A DNA stretch of 64,000 nucleotides from contig NZ_CP007215.2 in the NCBI RefSeq assembly GCF_000300455.3, positions 186,001-250,000 of the forward strand, read 5' to 3'. Below are positions 19,171 through 29,746 of this stretch, piece by piece. The stretch comes from Kosakonia sacchari SP1 (lineage in GTDB: Bacteria; Pseudomonadota; Gammaproteobacteria; Enterobacterales; Enterobacteriaceae). The notes beneath the pieces are model-generated. The model was given only the letters and a program-made list of their open reading frames with translations. It did not search any database and had not been told where the DNA came from. Both the position numbers and the translations under genes were made by a program. Every line of letters starts with the position of its first letter. Position 1 is the first letter of the stretch.

Positions 19171-19935
19171 ATGGCCATCTTGGGATTACAGGGGATTCGC
19201 GGTGGTGTGGGTACAACATCGATCACTGCGGCTCTGGCCTGGTCATTACAAATTTTAGGCGAATCGGTGCTGGTGATTGATGCCTGCCCTGATAATCTTT
19301 TGCGCCTGTCATTTAATGTCGACTTTGAACATCAACACGGCTGGGCGCGCGCGGTATTGGATGGACAAGACTGGCGCGATGCCGGAATGCGCTATACCTC
19401 GCAGCTCGATCTCTTGCCTTTTGGCTGTTTGACGGCGAATGAGTGGGAAAACCTCCATTTATTGCATGAACCGCTTGGCCAACTCACCACTATTTTGCAG
19501 GCGCTGAAAACGCAGCAACGTTATCAGTGGGTGTTAATCGATCTCCCGCACGGTGTTTCACCGCTGACGCGCCAGTTTGTGGCGCAGTGCGACCATCTGT
19601 TTACGGTGGTAAAACCCGACACCAACTGCCATATCCGTTTGCATCAACAACTGTTGCCTGCGGGCGCGCATATTCTGCTTAACGATCTGCGCATCGGCAG
19701 CCAGTTGCAGGACGATCTCTGGCAGGTGTGGCTGCAAAGTCAGCGGCAGATCCTCCCGACCCTTATCCACCGTGATGAAGCGATGGCGGAATCTCAGGCG
19801 TCGAAACAGCCATTGGGCGAATACCGGGCGGATTCGCTGGCGGCGGAAGAGATATTAACGCTGGCGAACTGGTGCCTGTTGCACTGTGCACACATGCAAG
19901 AAGTAACCGGCGAGCAGGAAGGGAGCCCGCAATGA
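19171..19935 (+). CDS. bcsQ: Cellulose biosynthesis protein BcsQ (operon 2, degenerate P-loop)
   Basis: MinD/ParA-related partner of BcsR that is needed for cellulose synthesis and polar placement of the complex. The nucleotide loop reads RGGVGTTS (residues 10-17), with R10 and T15 in place of the signature and P-loop lysines, the same as in E. coli BcsQ (from memory). DACPDNLLRLSFNVD near residue 37 and LIHRDEAMAE near 198 are typical. The 254-residue protein overlaps bcsA by four bases (ATGA). It differs strongly from the KGGVGKTT-bearing BcsQ at 4638, so the two probably do not substitute freely for each other (inference). Confidence 0.93.
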   Translation: MAILGLQGIRGGVGTTSITAALAWSLQILGESVLVIDACPDNLLRLSFNVDFEHQHGWARAVLDGQDWRDAGMRYTSQLDLLPFGCLTANEWENLHLLHEPLGQLTTILQALKTQQRYQWVLIDLPHGVSPLTRQFVAQCDHLFTVVKPDTNCHIRLHQQLLPAGAHILLNDLRIGSQLQDDLWQVWLQSQRQILPTLIHRDEAMAESQASKQPLGEYRADSLAAEEILTLANWCLLHCAHMQEVTGEQEGSPQ

Positions 19936-22535
19936 GCCGCCTTTCCGCCTGGTTGCTGATCCCGCCGGTGAGCGCGCGGTTAAGTGAGCGCTTCCAGCGT
20001 TACCGTGAACACGGCGCTTCCGGGTTTAGCGCAGCCTCTGGCTGTTTCTGGGCGATCCTCGCATGGATATTTATTCCGCTGGAGCACCCGCGCTGGCAGC
20101 AGCTCCGTGCGCAGCAGCATTTGTGGTTCCCGCATATTGATCCTGATAAACCGCGACCGCTCGATCCGGCGCGTTACCTGCTGCAAACATTATGGTTGCT
20201 GGTCATGCTCCCCTGGGGTGATAGAAAGTCGCCCCGTCGCCAACGTTTTGCCCGGGCGCGCGTGCTGCGTGGGCGCTGGTATCACTGGCTGGATACGCTG
20301 CCGGAGCGCGTAACGCACCGTACCGGTCATCTGGATGATAAAAAAGAGTTGGCGCATATCAGCCCTCGTACGCGCCGCTTTATTCTCGGCATCATTGTGG
20401 TTTTCTCGCTGATCCTCGCCATTCTGTGCATTACGCAGCCGTTTAACCCGCTTTCACAGTTTGTCTTCCTGATGTTGTTGTGGGGCGTGGCGCTGCTGGT
20501 ACGCCGAATTCCGGGACGTTTCTCCGCCTTGATGCTCATCGTGCTCTCGCTAACCGTTTCCTGTCGCTATATCTGGTGGCGCTACACGTCGACCCTGAAC
20601 TGGGACGATCCGGTGAGCCTGGTGTGTGGCCTGGTGCTGCTGTTTGCGGAAACCTACGCGTGGATTGTGCTGGTGCTTGGCTATTTCCAGGTGGTATGGC
20701 CACTTAATCGCCAGCCGGTGCCGCTGCCGAAAGATATGTCGCTATGGCCTTCTGTCGATATTTTTGTACCGACCTATAACGAAGATTTGAATGTGGTGAA
20801 AAACACCATCTATGCCTCGTTGGGCATCGACTGGCCGAAAGATAAGCTGAAGATTTGGATCCTTGATGATGGCGGGCGCGAAGAGTTCCGCCAGTTCGCC
20901 AAAAGCGTCGGCGTCGAGTACATCGCGCGAACCACGCATGAGCACGCAAAAGCGGGCAACATCAACAACGCACTGAAACACGCGAAAGGCGAGTTCGTGT
21001 CGATTTTTGACTGCGACCACGTGCCGACACGCTCGTTCCTGCAAATGACCATGGGCTGGTTCTTAAAAGAGAAAAAGCTGGCGATGATGCAGACGCCCCA
21101 CCACTTTTTCTCGCCGGATCCGTTTGAACGCAACCTGGGGCGTTTTCGTAAAACCCCGAATGAAGGCACGCTGTTCTACGGGCTGGTGCAGGATGGCAAC
21201 GATATGTGGGACGCCACCTTTTTCTGCGGTTCTTGTGCGGTGATCCGCCGTGGGCCGCTGGATCAGATTGGCGGTATCGCCGTTGAAACCGTCACCGAAG
21301 ATGCTCACACCTCGCTGCGTTTACACCGCCTTGGGCATACGTCGGCGTATATGCGCATCCCGCAGGCGGCGGGGCTGGCGACAGAAAGCCTGTCTGCGCA
21401 TATTGGCCAGCGTATTCGCTGGGCGCGCGGCATGGTGCAGATTTTCCGCCTCGACAATCCGCTGATGGGCAAAGGTCTCAAACTGGCGCAGCGTCTGTGT
21501 TACGTCAACGCAATGTTCCATTTCTTATCGGGCATACCGCGGCTCATCTTCCTGACCGCACCGCTGGCCTTTTTGCTGCTGCATGCCTACATCATTTACG
21601 CGCCAGCGCTGATGATTGCGCTGTTCGTGTTGCCGCACATGATTCACGCCAGCCTGACTAATTCGAAGATTCAGGGCAAATATCGTCACTCTTTCTGGAG
21701 CGAGATCTACGAAACCGTGTTGGCGTGGTATATCGCGCCACCGACGCTGGTGGCGCTGTTCAACCCGCACAAAGGGAAGTTTAACGTCACCGCCAAAGGC
21801 GGCCTGGTGGAAGAAGAGTATGTGGACTGGGTGATTTCACGTCCTTACATCTATCTTGTGCTGCTCAACCTGGTGGGCGTACTGGTGGGGATTTGGCGTT
21901 ATTTCTACGGCCCGGAAAACGAAATACTCACCGTTTTCGTCAGTATCGCGTGGGTGTTCTACAACATGGTTATCCTTGGCGGCGCGGTGGCGGTTTCTGT
22001 AGAGAGTAAACAGGTTCGTCGCTCGCACCGCGTTGAGATGTCGATGCCGGCGGTTATCGCCCGTGAAGATGGTCATCTGTTCTCCTGTACCGTGCAGGAT
22101 TTCTCCGACGGCGGGCTGGGTATCAAGATCAACGGTCAGGCGCAGGTGCTTGAAGGGCAAAAAGTGAATTTGCTGCTCAAACGTGGCCAGCAGGAGTATG
22201 CGTTCCCCACCACCGTGGCGCGTGTTCATGGCAACGAAGTTGGCTTGCAATTAATGCCGTTGACGACCAGACAGCATATCGATTTTGTGCAGTGTACTTT
22301 TGCCCGCGCCGACACATGGGCGCTGTGGCAGGACAGCTTCCCGGAAGACAAGCCTCTGGAAAGTCTGATGGATATTTTGAAACTGGGTTTCCGCGGCTAT
22401 CGCCATCTCGCGGAATTTGCTCCACCGTCTGTCAAAGTGATTTTCCGCTCATTCACCATGCTGGTGTCCTGGGTGGTGTCCTTTATTCCGCGCCGTCCGG
22501 AACGGAATGTGGCAGTGCAGCAACCGATGACGTGA
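19932..22535 (+). CDS. bcsA: Cellulose synthase catalytic subunit BcsA (operon 2, E. coli type)
   Basis: UDP-glucose-dependent cellulose synthase in the inner membrane. The start at 19932 follows GGGAG and overlaps the bcsQ stop (ATGA). Residues 1-150 are the E. coli-type N-terminal extension missing from the other BcsA. Catalytic motifs: D312-D313, D360-C-D362, T455-E-D457 and Q493-R-I-R-W497. PilZ motifs: R696-RSH-R700 and D723-FSDG-G728, so c-di-GMP activation should operate. Length 867 against 872 in E. coli. BcsG, BcsF and BcsE, encoded divergently, are its expected partners. bcsB starts 25 bases downstream. Confidence 0.96.
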   Translation: MSRLSAWLLIPPVSARLSERFQRYREHGASGFSAASGCFWAILAWIFIPLEHPRWQQLRAQQHLWFPHIDPDKPRPLDPARYLLQTLWLLVMLPWGDRKSPRRQRFARARVLRGRWYHWLDTLPERVTHRTGHLDDKKELAHISPRTRRFILGIIVVFSLILAILCITQPFNPLSQFVFLMLLWGVALLVRRIPGRFSALMLIVLSLTVSCRYIWWRYTSTLNWDDPVSLVCGLVLLFAETYAWIVLVLGYFQVVWPLNRQPVPLPKDMSLWPSVDIFVPTYNEDLNVVKNTIYASLGIDWPKDKLKIWILDDGGREEFRQFAKSVGVEYIARTTHEHAKAGNINNALKHAKGEFVSIFDCDHVPTRSFLQMTMGWFLKEKKLAMMQTPHHFFSPDPFERNLGRFRKTPNEGTLFYGLVQDGNDMWDATFFCGSCAVIRRGPLDQIGGIAVETVTEDAHTSLRLHRLGHTSAYMRIPQAAGLATESLSAHIGQRIRWARGMVQIFRLDNPLMGKGLKLAQRLCYVNAMFHFLSGIPRLIFLTAPLAFLLLHAYIIYAPALMIALFVLPHMIHASLTNSKIQGKYRHSFWSEIYETVLAWYIAPPTLVALFNPHKGKFNVTAKGGLVEEEYVDWVISRPYIYLVLLNLVGVLVGIWRYFYGPENEILTVFVSIAWVFYNMVILGGAVAVSVESKQVRRSHRVEMSMPAVIAREDGHLFSCTVQDFSDGGLGIKINGQAQVLEGQKVNLLLKRGQQEYAFPTTVARVHGNEVGLQLMPLTTRQHIDFVQCTFARADTWALWQDSFPEDKPLESLMDILKLGFRGYRHLAEFAPPSVKVIFRSFTMLVSWVVSFIPRRPERNVAVQQPMT

Positions 22536-22560
22536 TTGGCTCAACAATGATGAAAACGCG

Positions 22561-24945
22561 ATGAAAAGAAAACTTTCCTGGATCTGTGCAGTGGCTATGG
22601 GGACGAGTGTTTTATCTCCGGTGATGACGTATGCAGCGCCAGCCCCGACGGTTCCGGCTGTTGCGCCCGCCACTGAGCCGGTGGCAACGCCTGCGCCGGG
22701 ACAAACGGAATCATTGACGCCAACCACGCCGACAGACGGACAGAACGTTGTCGGACAGGTGATGCCTGGCGTACCGGGTGCGAATGCGCCGGTGGTCGCC
22801 GCCAACGCGCCGTCACGCGATGTGAAACTGACTTTCGCCCAAATCGCGCCGCCGCCGGGCAGCATGGTACTGCGCGGTATCAACCCGGACGGCGGCGTTG
22901 AGTTTGGTATGCGCAGCGATGAGCTGGTGTCGAAAGCGGTGCTCAATCTTGAATACACGCCATCGCCCTCTCTGCTGCCGGTGCAATCTCAGTTGAAGGT
23001 CTATCTGAATGATGAACTGATGGGCGTCTTGCCGGTCACCAAAGAGCAACTCGGCAAGAAAACGCTGGCGCAGGTGCCGATCAACCCGCTGTTTATCACC
23101 GACTTCAACCGGGTGCGGCTGGAATTCGTCGGCCATTATCGTGATGTGTGCGAAAACCCCGCCAGCAGCACGTTATGGCTGGATATTGGTCGCAGCAGCT
23201 CGCTGGATTTGACTTACCAGAAGCTGGCGGTGCAAAACGATCTCTCTCATTTCCCGATCCCGTTCTTCGACCCGCGTGACAACAGAGCGCTGACGCTGCC
23301 GATGGTTTTCGCTGGCGCTCCGGATATTGAACAGCAACAAGCCGCTGCGGTTATTGCCTCCTGGTTTGGCTCCCGCACTGGCTGGCGTGGGCAGAGCTTC
23401 CCGGTCACTTACAACACGCTGCCGGACCGCAACGCGATTGTCTTCGCCACCAATGACAAACGCCCTGATTTCCTGCGTGATGCGCCGGCGGTGAAAGGGC
23501 CAACCATCAGCATGATCAACCACCCGAATAACCCGTACGTTAAGCTGCTGGTGGTGTCTGGACGGGATGACAAAGACCTGATGCAGGCGGCGAAAGGTAT
23601 CGCTCAGGGTAACGTGCTGTTCCGTGGCGATAGCGTTACGGTGGATGAGGTGAAACCGCTGCTGGCGCGCCAGCCTTACGATGCACCGAACTGGATACGT
23701 ACCGACCGCCCAGTCACCTTTGGCGAACTGAAAACCTATGAGGAGCAGTTGCAGTCAACCGGGCTGGAACCCTCGGCGATTAACGTGTCGCTGAACCTGC
23801 CACCGGATCTCTATCTGCTGCGCAGTACCGGTATCGATATGAACCTGAATTATCGTTACACCGCGCCGCCGACCAAAGACAGCTCGCGCATGGATATCAG
23901 CCTGAACAACCAGTTCCTGCAATATTTCAACCTGACCAGTAACCAGGACACAAACCGTCTGTTGCTGCATCTCCCGGTGTTGCAGGGGTTGCTGGACAGC
24001 AAAACGGATGTCTCTATTCCGGCGCTGAAGCTGGGCGCGGTGAACCAGTTACGCTTTGATTTCCAGTATATGAACCCGATGCCGGGCGGCACTATTGAGA
24101 ACTGTGTGACCTTCCAGCAGGTGCCAAACCGTGTGGTGATTGGCGACGACTCCACCATCGATTTCTCGAAGTATTACCACTTTATTGCGATGCCGGACTT
24201 ACGCGCCTTCGCCAATGCGGGCTTCCCGTTTAGCCGGATGGCCGATTTATCGCAAACTATCGTCGTCATGCCGCCGCAGCCCACACCTGCACAGATGGGT
24301 ACACTGCTCGATTCGCTGGGTGCAGTGGGCGCACAGACTGGCTTCCCGGCAATCAATGTGCAGCTGACTAACGACGGTAATCAAATCAATGATAAAGACG
24401 CCGACATCATGATCATCGGCACCATTCCACCGGCGTTAAAAGACGATAAGAAGATCGATCTGCTGGTGAATGCGGCGCAAAGCTGGGTGAAAACGCCGCT
24501 GCGCCAGACGCCGTTCCCGTCGATTGTGCCGGATGCCGCCGACCGTCAGGCCGATGCGCAAACCGGGATCACGTCCGATGGCCCAATGGCGGCGATTGTC
24601 GGCTTCCAGTCGCCTTATCACGATCAGCGCAGCGTGGTCGCGCTGCTGGCAGACAGCCCGCGCGGATATGAATTGCTTAACGGCGCGATGAATGACAGCG
24701 GCAAGCGCGCGGCGATTTATGGCTCGGTGACCGTGATTCGTGAATCTGGCGTCAATGGCCTGCGTGTGGGCGATATTTATTACGTCGGTCACTTGCCGTG
24801 GTTTGAACGCATCTGGTACGCGCTGGCTAACCATCCGGTGCTGCTGGCGGTGTTGGCGGCAATCAGCGTGGTGTTGCTGGCGTGGGTGCTGTGGCGTTTG
24901 CTGCGGATCATTAGCCGTCGCCGTCTCGACCCGGATCACGAGTAA
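22561..24945 (+). CDS. bcsB: Cellulose synthase periplasmic subunit BcsB (operon 2)
   Basis: Periplasmic partner of BcsA, anchored by a C-terminal helix. A signal peptide of about 25 residues ends near TYA/APAP, followed by a proline/alanine-rich stretch (residues 25-80) that is longer than in E. coli, which explains the 794-residue length (E. coli 779). The core is near-identical to E. coli, for example [19 protein letters not shown], and ends in a membrane anchor ([18 protein letters not shown]) and a basic tail. Upstream, a five-codon ATG reading overlaps the true start at 22561. bcsZ begins 5 bases after the stop. Confidence 0.96.
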   Translation: MKRKLSWICAVAMGTSVLSPVMTYAAPAPTVPAVAPATEPVATPAPGQTESLTPTTPTDGQNVVGQVMPGVPGANAPVVAANAPSRDVKLTFAQIAPPPGSMVLRGINPDGGVEFGMRSDELVSKAVLNLEYTPSPSLLPVQSQLKVYLNDELMGVLPVTKEQLGKKTLAQVPINPLFITDFNRVRLEFVGHYRDVCENPASSTLWLDIGRSSSLDLTYQKLAVQNDLSHFPIPFFDPRDNRALTLPMVFAGAPDIEQQQAAAVIASWFGSRTGWRGQSFPVTYNTLPDRNAIVFATNDKRPDFLRDAPAVKGPTISMINHPNNPYVKLLVVSGRDDKDLMQAAKGIAQGNVLFRGDSVTVDEVKPLLARQPYDAPNWIRTDRPVTFGELKTYEEQLQSTGLEPSAINVSLNLPPDLYLLRSTGIDMNLNYRYTAPPTKDSSRMDISLNNQFLQYFNLTSNQDTNRLLLHLPVLQGLLDSKTDVSIPALKLGAVNQLRFDFQYMNPMPGGTIENCVTFQQVPNRVVIGDDSTIDFSKYYHFIAMPDLRAFANAGFPFSRMADLSQTIVVMPPQPTPAQMGTLLDSLGAVGAQTGFPAINVQLTNDGNQINDKDADIMIIGTIPPALKDDKKIDLLVNAAQSWVKTPLRQTPFPSIVPDAADRQADAQTGITSDGPMAAIVGFQSPYHDQRSVVALLADSPRGYELLNGAMNDSGKRAAIYGSVTVIRESGVNGLRVGDIYYVGHLPWFERIWYALANHPVLLAVLAAISVVLLAWVLWRLLRIISRRRLDPDHE

Positions 24946-24950
24946 CGAAA

Positions 24951-26057
24951 ATGAGAACGCGACGTTGGTGGGTAATAGTGGCGTTGATGCTGGCGGCGGT
25001 AAATGTGCGCGCCGCCTGCACCTGGCCTGCCTGGGATCACTTCAAACAAGCCTATATCAGCGAAGGCGGCCGGGTGGTTGATCCCAGCGATCAACGCAAG
25101 ATAACCACCTCGGAAGGGCAGAGTTACGCGCTGTTCTTCGCGCTGGCGGCTAACGATCGCGACACCTTTGCCAGGGTACTGCAATGGACGCAAAACAACC
25201 TGGCGCAGGGCTCGCTCAGTACCCATCTTCCCGCCTGGCTGTGGGGCAAAAAAGAGGACAATAGCTGGACGGTGCTCGACACCAATTCGGCATCTGACTC
25301 CGATCTGTGGATTGCCTGGTCGCTACTGGAAGCGGGACGTTTATGGAAAAACGACGAGTACAGCCAGCTGGGTAAAGCGTTGTTAGCCCTCGTTGCCAAA
25401 GAAGAAGTGGTGACGGTGCCAGGGTTGGGCTCGATGCTGCTGCCGGGCAAAATTGGCTTTGCCGAACCGACTACCTGGCGTTTTAACCCGAGCTATCTGC
25501 CGCCGCAGCTGGCGAGCTATTTCAGCCGCTTTGGCGCACCGTGGTCGACGTTGCGCGAAACCAATCTTCGCCTGTTGCTCGAAACCGCGCCGAAAGGCTT
25601 TGCACCCGATTGGGTACGTTTTCAGAAAGGGAGCGGCTGGCAGCTTAAACCCGAAAAGACGCTGGTGAGTGGTTACGATGCCATCCGCGTTTATTTGTGG
25701 GTCGGCATGATGCATGACCGGGATACGCAGAAAGCGCGCCTGCTGGAGAAATTCAAACCGATGGCCAGCGTGACCACGAAAAACGGCCGCGTGCCGGAAA
25801 AAGTGGACGTGGCGAGCGGAAAAATTCTTGGGGATGGCCCGGTGGGGTTTGCCGCCGCGCTGTTACCCTTTTTACAGGATCGCGATGCGCAAGCCGTACA
25901 ACGGCAATGGGTCGCCGATCATTTCCCCGGCGACGATGCCTACTATAGCTATGTTCTGACCCTGTTTGGCCAGGGGTGGGACCAGCACCGTTTTCGCTTC
26001 ACCCCTCGCGGTGAGTTACAACCTGACTGGGGCCAGGAATGCGCAACTTCACAGTAA
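24951..26057 (+). CDS. bcsZ: Endo-1,4-beta-glucanase BcsZ, GH8 (operon 2)
   Basis: Periplasmic GH8 cellulase. The length of 368 equals E. coli BcsZ, and the catalytic acid E55 (TSEGQSYA) and base D243 (SGYDAIRV) are at the same positions. A signal peptide ends near VRA/ACTW. It sits between bcsB and bcsC, the E. coli-type order, whereas in the first operon bcsZ is last. It overlaps bcsC by 19 bases. Having two cellulases with different lengths and neighbours suggests that each serves its own export apparatus (inference). Confidence 0.95.
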   Translation: MRTRRWWVIVALMLAAVNVRAACTWPAWDHFKQAYISEGGRVVDPSDQRKITTSEGQSYALFFALAANDRDTFARVLQWTQNNLAQGSLSTHLPAWLWGKKEDNSWTVLDTNSASDSDLWIAWSLLEAGRLWKNDEYSQLGKALLALVAKEEVVTVPGLGSMLLPGKIGFAEPTTWRFNPSYLPPQLASYFSRFGAPWSTLRETNLRLLLETAPKGFAPDWVRFQKGSGWQLKPEKTLVSGYDAIRVYLWVGMMHDRDTQKARLLEKFKPMASVTTKNGRVPEKVDVASGKILGDGPVGFAAALLPFLQDRDAQAVQRQWVADHFPGDDAYYSYVLTLFGQGWDQHRFRFTPRGELQPDWGQECATSQ

Positions 26058-29000
26058 GCTTACTCTGTTTCTCCCTCGCCCTTGCGCTGGCTCCCGCTAC
26101 GCATGCGGCCGATGCTGGCGCGCAGCAGCAACTGCTTGAGCAGGTGCGTCTTGGTGAAAGCACCAAACGCGAGGATCTGGTGCGCCAGTCGCTTTATCGC
26201 CTTGAGCTTATCGCGCCGGATGACCCGGAAGTTATCGCCGCGCGCTTACGCTATTTGCTGCGCCAGGGCGATAACGCAGGCGCACAAAAGCAGCTTGATC
26301 GCATGAAACAACTGGCACCCGATTCCAGCACCTATAAATCGGCGGTGACCACCATGGCGCTCTCCACGCCGGAAGGTCGCCAGGCGCTGCAACAAGCGCG
26401 TTTGCAGGCCACCACCGGCCATACGCAGGAAGCGCTTGCGGCCTACGACGCCCTATTCAAAGGTAACCCGCCGCAGGGCGATCTGGCGGTTGAGTACTGG
26501 ATGCTGGTGGCAAAAGTGCCCGCGCGTCATGCGGAAGCAGTTAAACGTTTGCAAGCATTGAATGCTGCGAATCCTGGCAACGATCAGTTGCAGGGTGGGC
26601 TGGCGCAGATGTTATTTGCCGACGGACGCAGCGCGGAAGGGTATGCGGTGCTGGAACAGATGGCGAAAACCAGCAATGGCCGCGCAGCAGCAGCGAGCAT
26701 CTGGTATCAACAAATTCAGGCAATGCCGACCAGCGACGCCAGCGTAAAAGCCCTTCAGCGTTTTCTGACGCTGTTTAGTTCAGGCGACACGGTAGACAGC
26801 GCCCGTACGCTGCTTGCCGCGCAGCAAAAACAGCTGGCAGACCCGGCGTTTCGCGCGAAAGCGACAGGGCTTGCGGCGGTGGATGCCGGGCAGGGCGCGA
26901 AAGCGGTGGGCGAGTTGCAGCAAGCGGTCAATGCTAACCGCGCGGACAGCGAAGCGGTTGGGGCGCTGGGGCAAGCCTATTCGCAAAGTGGCGATCGCGC
27001 CCGCGCGGTGGCGCAACTGGAAAAAGCCATCGCCATGGATCCGACCAGCGGCAATCGCAGCAAGTGGGACAGCTTGTTGAAAACTAACCGCTATTGGCTA
27101 TTGATTCAGCAGGGTGATGCGGCGCTGAAAGCCAACAATGTGCAGCAGGCAGAACGTTATTACCAGCAGGCGCGCAGCACGGATAACACTGACAGTTACG
27201 CGGTGCTCGGGCTTGGTGATGCTGCCGCGGCGCGCAAAGATAATGCGGCGGCCGAAGGTTTCTATCGCCAGGCGCTGCGCATGGATAGCGGCAACAGTAA
27301 TGCGGTGCGTGGTCTGGCGAATATTTACCGCGCGCAGTCGCCGGAGAAAGCGGAGCAGTTTATTCAGTCGCTCTCTGCCAGCCAGCGGCGCAGCATTGAT
27401 GATATTGAACGCGGGTTGACGAACGACCGCCTCGCGCAGCAGGCAGAAGCGCTGGAAAACAGCGGTGAATGGGCGCAGGCGGCAGAGCTGCAACGCAAGC
27501 GGCTGGCGCTCGACCCCGGCAGCGTATGGATAACCTACCGGCTGGCCAGCGATCTTCGCCAGGCAGGGCAGCGGGGCGAAGCCGATTCACAGATGAACCG
27601 GCTGGTCACGCTCAAACCGCGCGACCCGGAACAGGTCTACGCGTATGGCCTCTACCTTTCCGGCAATAACCAGCCATTGGCGGCGCTGAATCACCTTAAT
27701 GCGCTGCCGAAAAGCCAGTGGAACAGCAATATTCAGGAGCTCGCCGACAGGCTGCAGGCCAACCAGTTGCTGGACAACGCCAACCGGCTGCGCGATGGCG
27801 GTCATGAAGATCAGGCGGTAGCGCTGCTGGCGCAGCAACCGGCGTCTTCACGCATTGATTTAACCCTCGCCGACTGGGCGCAGCAGCGCGGCGACAATAG
27901 TGAAGCACAACGTTATTACCAGCGTGTTCTGCAAAGAGAACCCGCCAATGAAGAGGCGTTGCTTGGCCTTGCGGAGCTGTATGCCGCAGATGGCAACCAT
28001 ATGGCCGCACGTGCGGCGCTGGCGAAACTGCCTGCGACGACGCCCGCCCAGCCGCCATCAATCAACACCCAGCGTCGGCTGGCGCTGGTACAAACCCAGT
28101 TGGGCGATACCGCCAGCGCAAAACGGATCTTCACAACCATTGTCCCGCAGGCGAAGTCTCAGCCGCCGTCAATGGAAAGCGCGCTGGTATTGCGCGATGC
28201 AGCGCGCTTTGAGGTACAAAACGGCGAGCCGCAGCAGGCACTGGAGAGTTATAAAGATGCGATGGTGGCATCCGGCATCACGACGACGCGCCCGGTGGAT
28301 AACGACACCTTTACCCGTCTGACACGCAATGATGAAAAAGATGACTGGCTGAAACGCGGGGTGCGCAGCGATGCCGCCGATCTCTATCGTCAGCAGGATC
28401 TCAATGTCACCTTGCAGCATGAGTATTCGGACTCCAGCGGTACAGGGGGGTATTCGAATTTAAAAGCGCATAACACCATGTTGCAGGTGGATGCGCCACT
28501 GTCAGACGGGCGGATGTTCTTCCGTACCGATGTGGTGAATATGGATGTCGGGACATTCAGCACACGTGATGATGGCACGTATCGCCCGCGCTTTGGGACG
28601 TGCGTTGATGTTCCTTGCGTTGGCGGGAATCGCCACCAGTCTGACAACGGCGCCAGCGTAGCGGTGGGTTGGCGAAACAATACCTGGTCGATGGATATTG
28701 GCACCACGCCGATGGGCTTTAACGTTGTTGATATGGTGGGCGGAGTCAGTTACAGCAGCGATCTCGGGCCGTTTGGCTATACCGTGGATTTACATCGCCG
28801 CCCCATTTCCAGCTCCTTGCTGGCCTTTGGCGGGCAAAAAGATCCCGGCAGCAACACCGGTAAAACCTGGGGTGGCGTACGGGCGAACGGCGGCACGCTG
28901 AGCCTCAGTTATGACAAGGGCGAAGCGAACGGCGTGTGGGCGAGCCTCGGGGCGGATACGCTGGAAGGCAAAAACGTTGACGACAACTGGCGCGTGCGCT

Positions 29001-29527
29001 GGATGACCGGTTACTACTACAAACTGATCAACGAAAATAACCGGCGCGTCACCGTGGGCCTGAACAATATGATCTGGCACTACGACAAAGATTTGAGCTA
29101 TTACACCTTAGGCCATGGCGGTTACTACAGCCCGCAGGAGTATCTCTCTTTCTCTGTTCCGGTGTTGTGGCGTGAGCGTACGGAGAACTGGTCCTGGGAA
29201 CTTGGCGGTACGGTGTCGTGGTCGCACTCCCGCACTAAAACGATGCCGCGTTATCCTCTGCTTAGCCTGATCCCTGCGGATTTCCGCACCCTGGCAAGCG
29301 AGCAGACCGAATCCGGTGGCAGCAGTAATGGCTATGGTTATACCGCGCGTGCGCTCATTGAACGCCGGGTAACTTCCCACTGGTTTGTCGGTGCGGGTGT
29401 CGATATTCAGCAGGCCAAAGATTACACCCCAAGCCACGCGCTGATTTATGTGCGTTATTCTGGTGCGGGCTGGCAGGGCGATATGGATATGCCGCTCCAG
29501 CCGCTGGTGCCGCACGCCGACTGGTAA
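26039..29527 (+). CDS. bcsC: Cellulose export outer-membrane protein BcsC (operon 2)
   Basis: TPR scaffold plus outer-membrane barrel that exports cellulose. It starts inside bcsZ (19-base overlap). The signal peptide ends near THA/ADAG; repeated TPR helices run to about residue 770, and the BcsC barrel domain fills the rest, closing with an aromatic residue (HADW) as usual for barrel proteins. The 1,162 residues agree with E. coli (1,157). Compared with the first BcsC it is about 165 residues shorter and lacks the Ser/Asn/Thr-rich insertion. It is the last gene of the operon, followed by a nested hairpin. Confidence 0.95.
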   Translation: MRNFTVSLLCFSLALALAPATHAADAGAQQQLLEQVRLGESTKREDLVRQSLYRLELIAPDDPEVIAARLRYLLRQGDNAGAQKQLDRMKQLAPDSSTYKSAVTTMALSTPEGRQALQQARLQATTGHTQEALAAYDALFKGNPPQGDLAVEYWMLVAKVPARHAEAVKRLQALNAANPGNDQLQGGLAQMLFADGRSAEGYAVLEQMAKTSNGRAAAASIWYQQIQAMPTSDASVKALQRFLTLFSSGDTVDSARTLLAAQQKQLADPAFRAKATGLAAVDAGQGAKAVGELQQAVNANRADSEAVGALGQAYSQSGDRARAVAQLEKAIAMDPTSGNRSKWDSLLKTNRYWLLIQQGDAALKANNVQQAERYYQQARSTDNTDSYAVLGLGDAAAARKDNAAAEGFYRQALRMDSGNSNAVRGLANIYRAQSPEKAEQFIQSLSASQRRSIDDIERGLTNDRLAQQAEALENSGEWAQAAELQRKRLALDPGSVWITYRLASDLRQAGQRGEADSQMNRLVTLKPRDPEQVYAYGLYLSGNNQPLAALNHLNALPKSQWNSNIQELADRLQANQLLDNANRLRDGGHEDQAVALLAQQPASSRIDLTLADWAQQRGDNSEAQRYYQRVLQREPANEEALLGLAELYAADGNHMAARAALAKLPATTPAQPPSINTQRRLALVQTQLGDTASAKRIFTTIVPQAKSQPPSMESALVLRDAARFEVQNGEPQQALESYKDAMVASGITTTRPVDNDTFTRLTRNDEKDDWLKRGVRSDAADLYRQQDLNVTLQHEYSDSSGTGGYSNLKAHNTMLQVDAPLSDGRMFFRTDVVNMDVGTFSTRDDGTYRPRFGTCVDVPCVGGNRHQSDNGASVAVGWRNNTWSMDIGTTPMGFNVVDMVGGVSYSSDLGPFGYTVDLHRRPISSSLLAFGGQKDPGSNTGKTWGGVRANGGTLSLSYDKGEANGVWASLGADTLEGKNVDDNWRVRWMTGYYYKLINENNRRVTVGLNNMIWHYDKDLSYYTLGHGGYYSPQEYLSFSVPVLWRERTENWSWELGGTVSWSHSRTKTMPRYPLLSLIPADFRTLASEQTESGGSSNGYGYTARALIERRVTSHWFVGAGVDIQQAKDYTPSHALIYVRYSGAGWQGDMDMPLQPLVPHADW

Positions 29528-29540
29528 AAAAGGAGTATTC

Positions 29541-29592
29541 CTGGCGGAAAATAACGGTATAAAGCGATAATCGCACCGTTGTTAACCGCCAG
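29541..29592 (+). terminator. Nested hairpin downstream of bcsC
   Basis: Three stacked stems: CTGGCGG/CCGCCAG (29541-29547, 29586-29592), AACGGT/ACCGTT (29553-29558, 29575-29580) and GCGAT/ATCGC (29564-29574). No T-run follows, so it may stabilise the 3' end or act with Rho rather than be an intrinsic terminator. Confidence 0.55.
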
Positions 29593-29678
29593 CGATTCAA
29601 CACGTTATCACCTTCTTTCCCCGCAGTTTTACCCTGATTGAGATTCTGCTTAGCGGTTTATCTCAAGCGACGCGCGAT

Positions 29679-29690
29679 AGAGTATACTCT
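29679..29690. promoter_or_regulatory. 12-bp palindrome over a -10-like box upstream of pdeK
   Basis: AGAGTATACTCT is a perfect palindrome 57 bases before the pdeK start and contains TATACT, which could be a -10 box. A regulator binding here would block polymerase; no clear -35 is visible. Tentative. Confidence 0.35.
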
Positions 29691-29746
29691 GGCGGCTAAG
29701 TCCCCTTTTTTCTGTTCTGCGCTCATTGTGTCTCTGGAGAGTGATT

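Noticed and set aside
22546..22563. Tiny ATG reading frame before the second bcsB
   Set aside because: Five codons only, overlapping the bcsB start; no reason to think it is functional.
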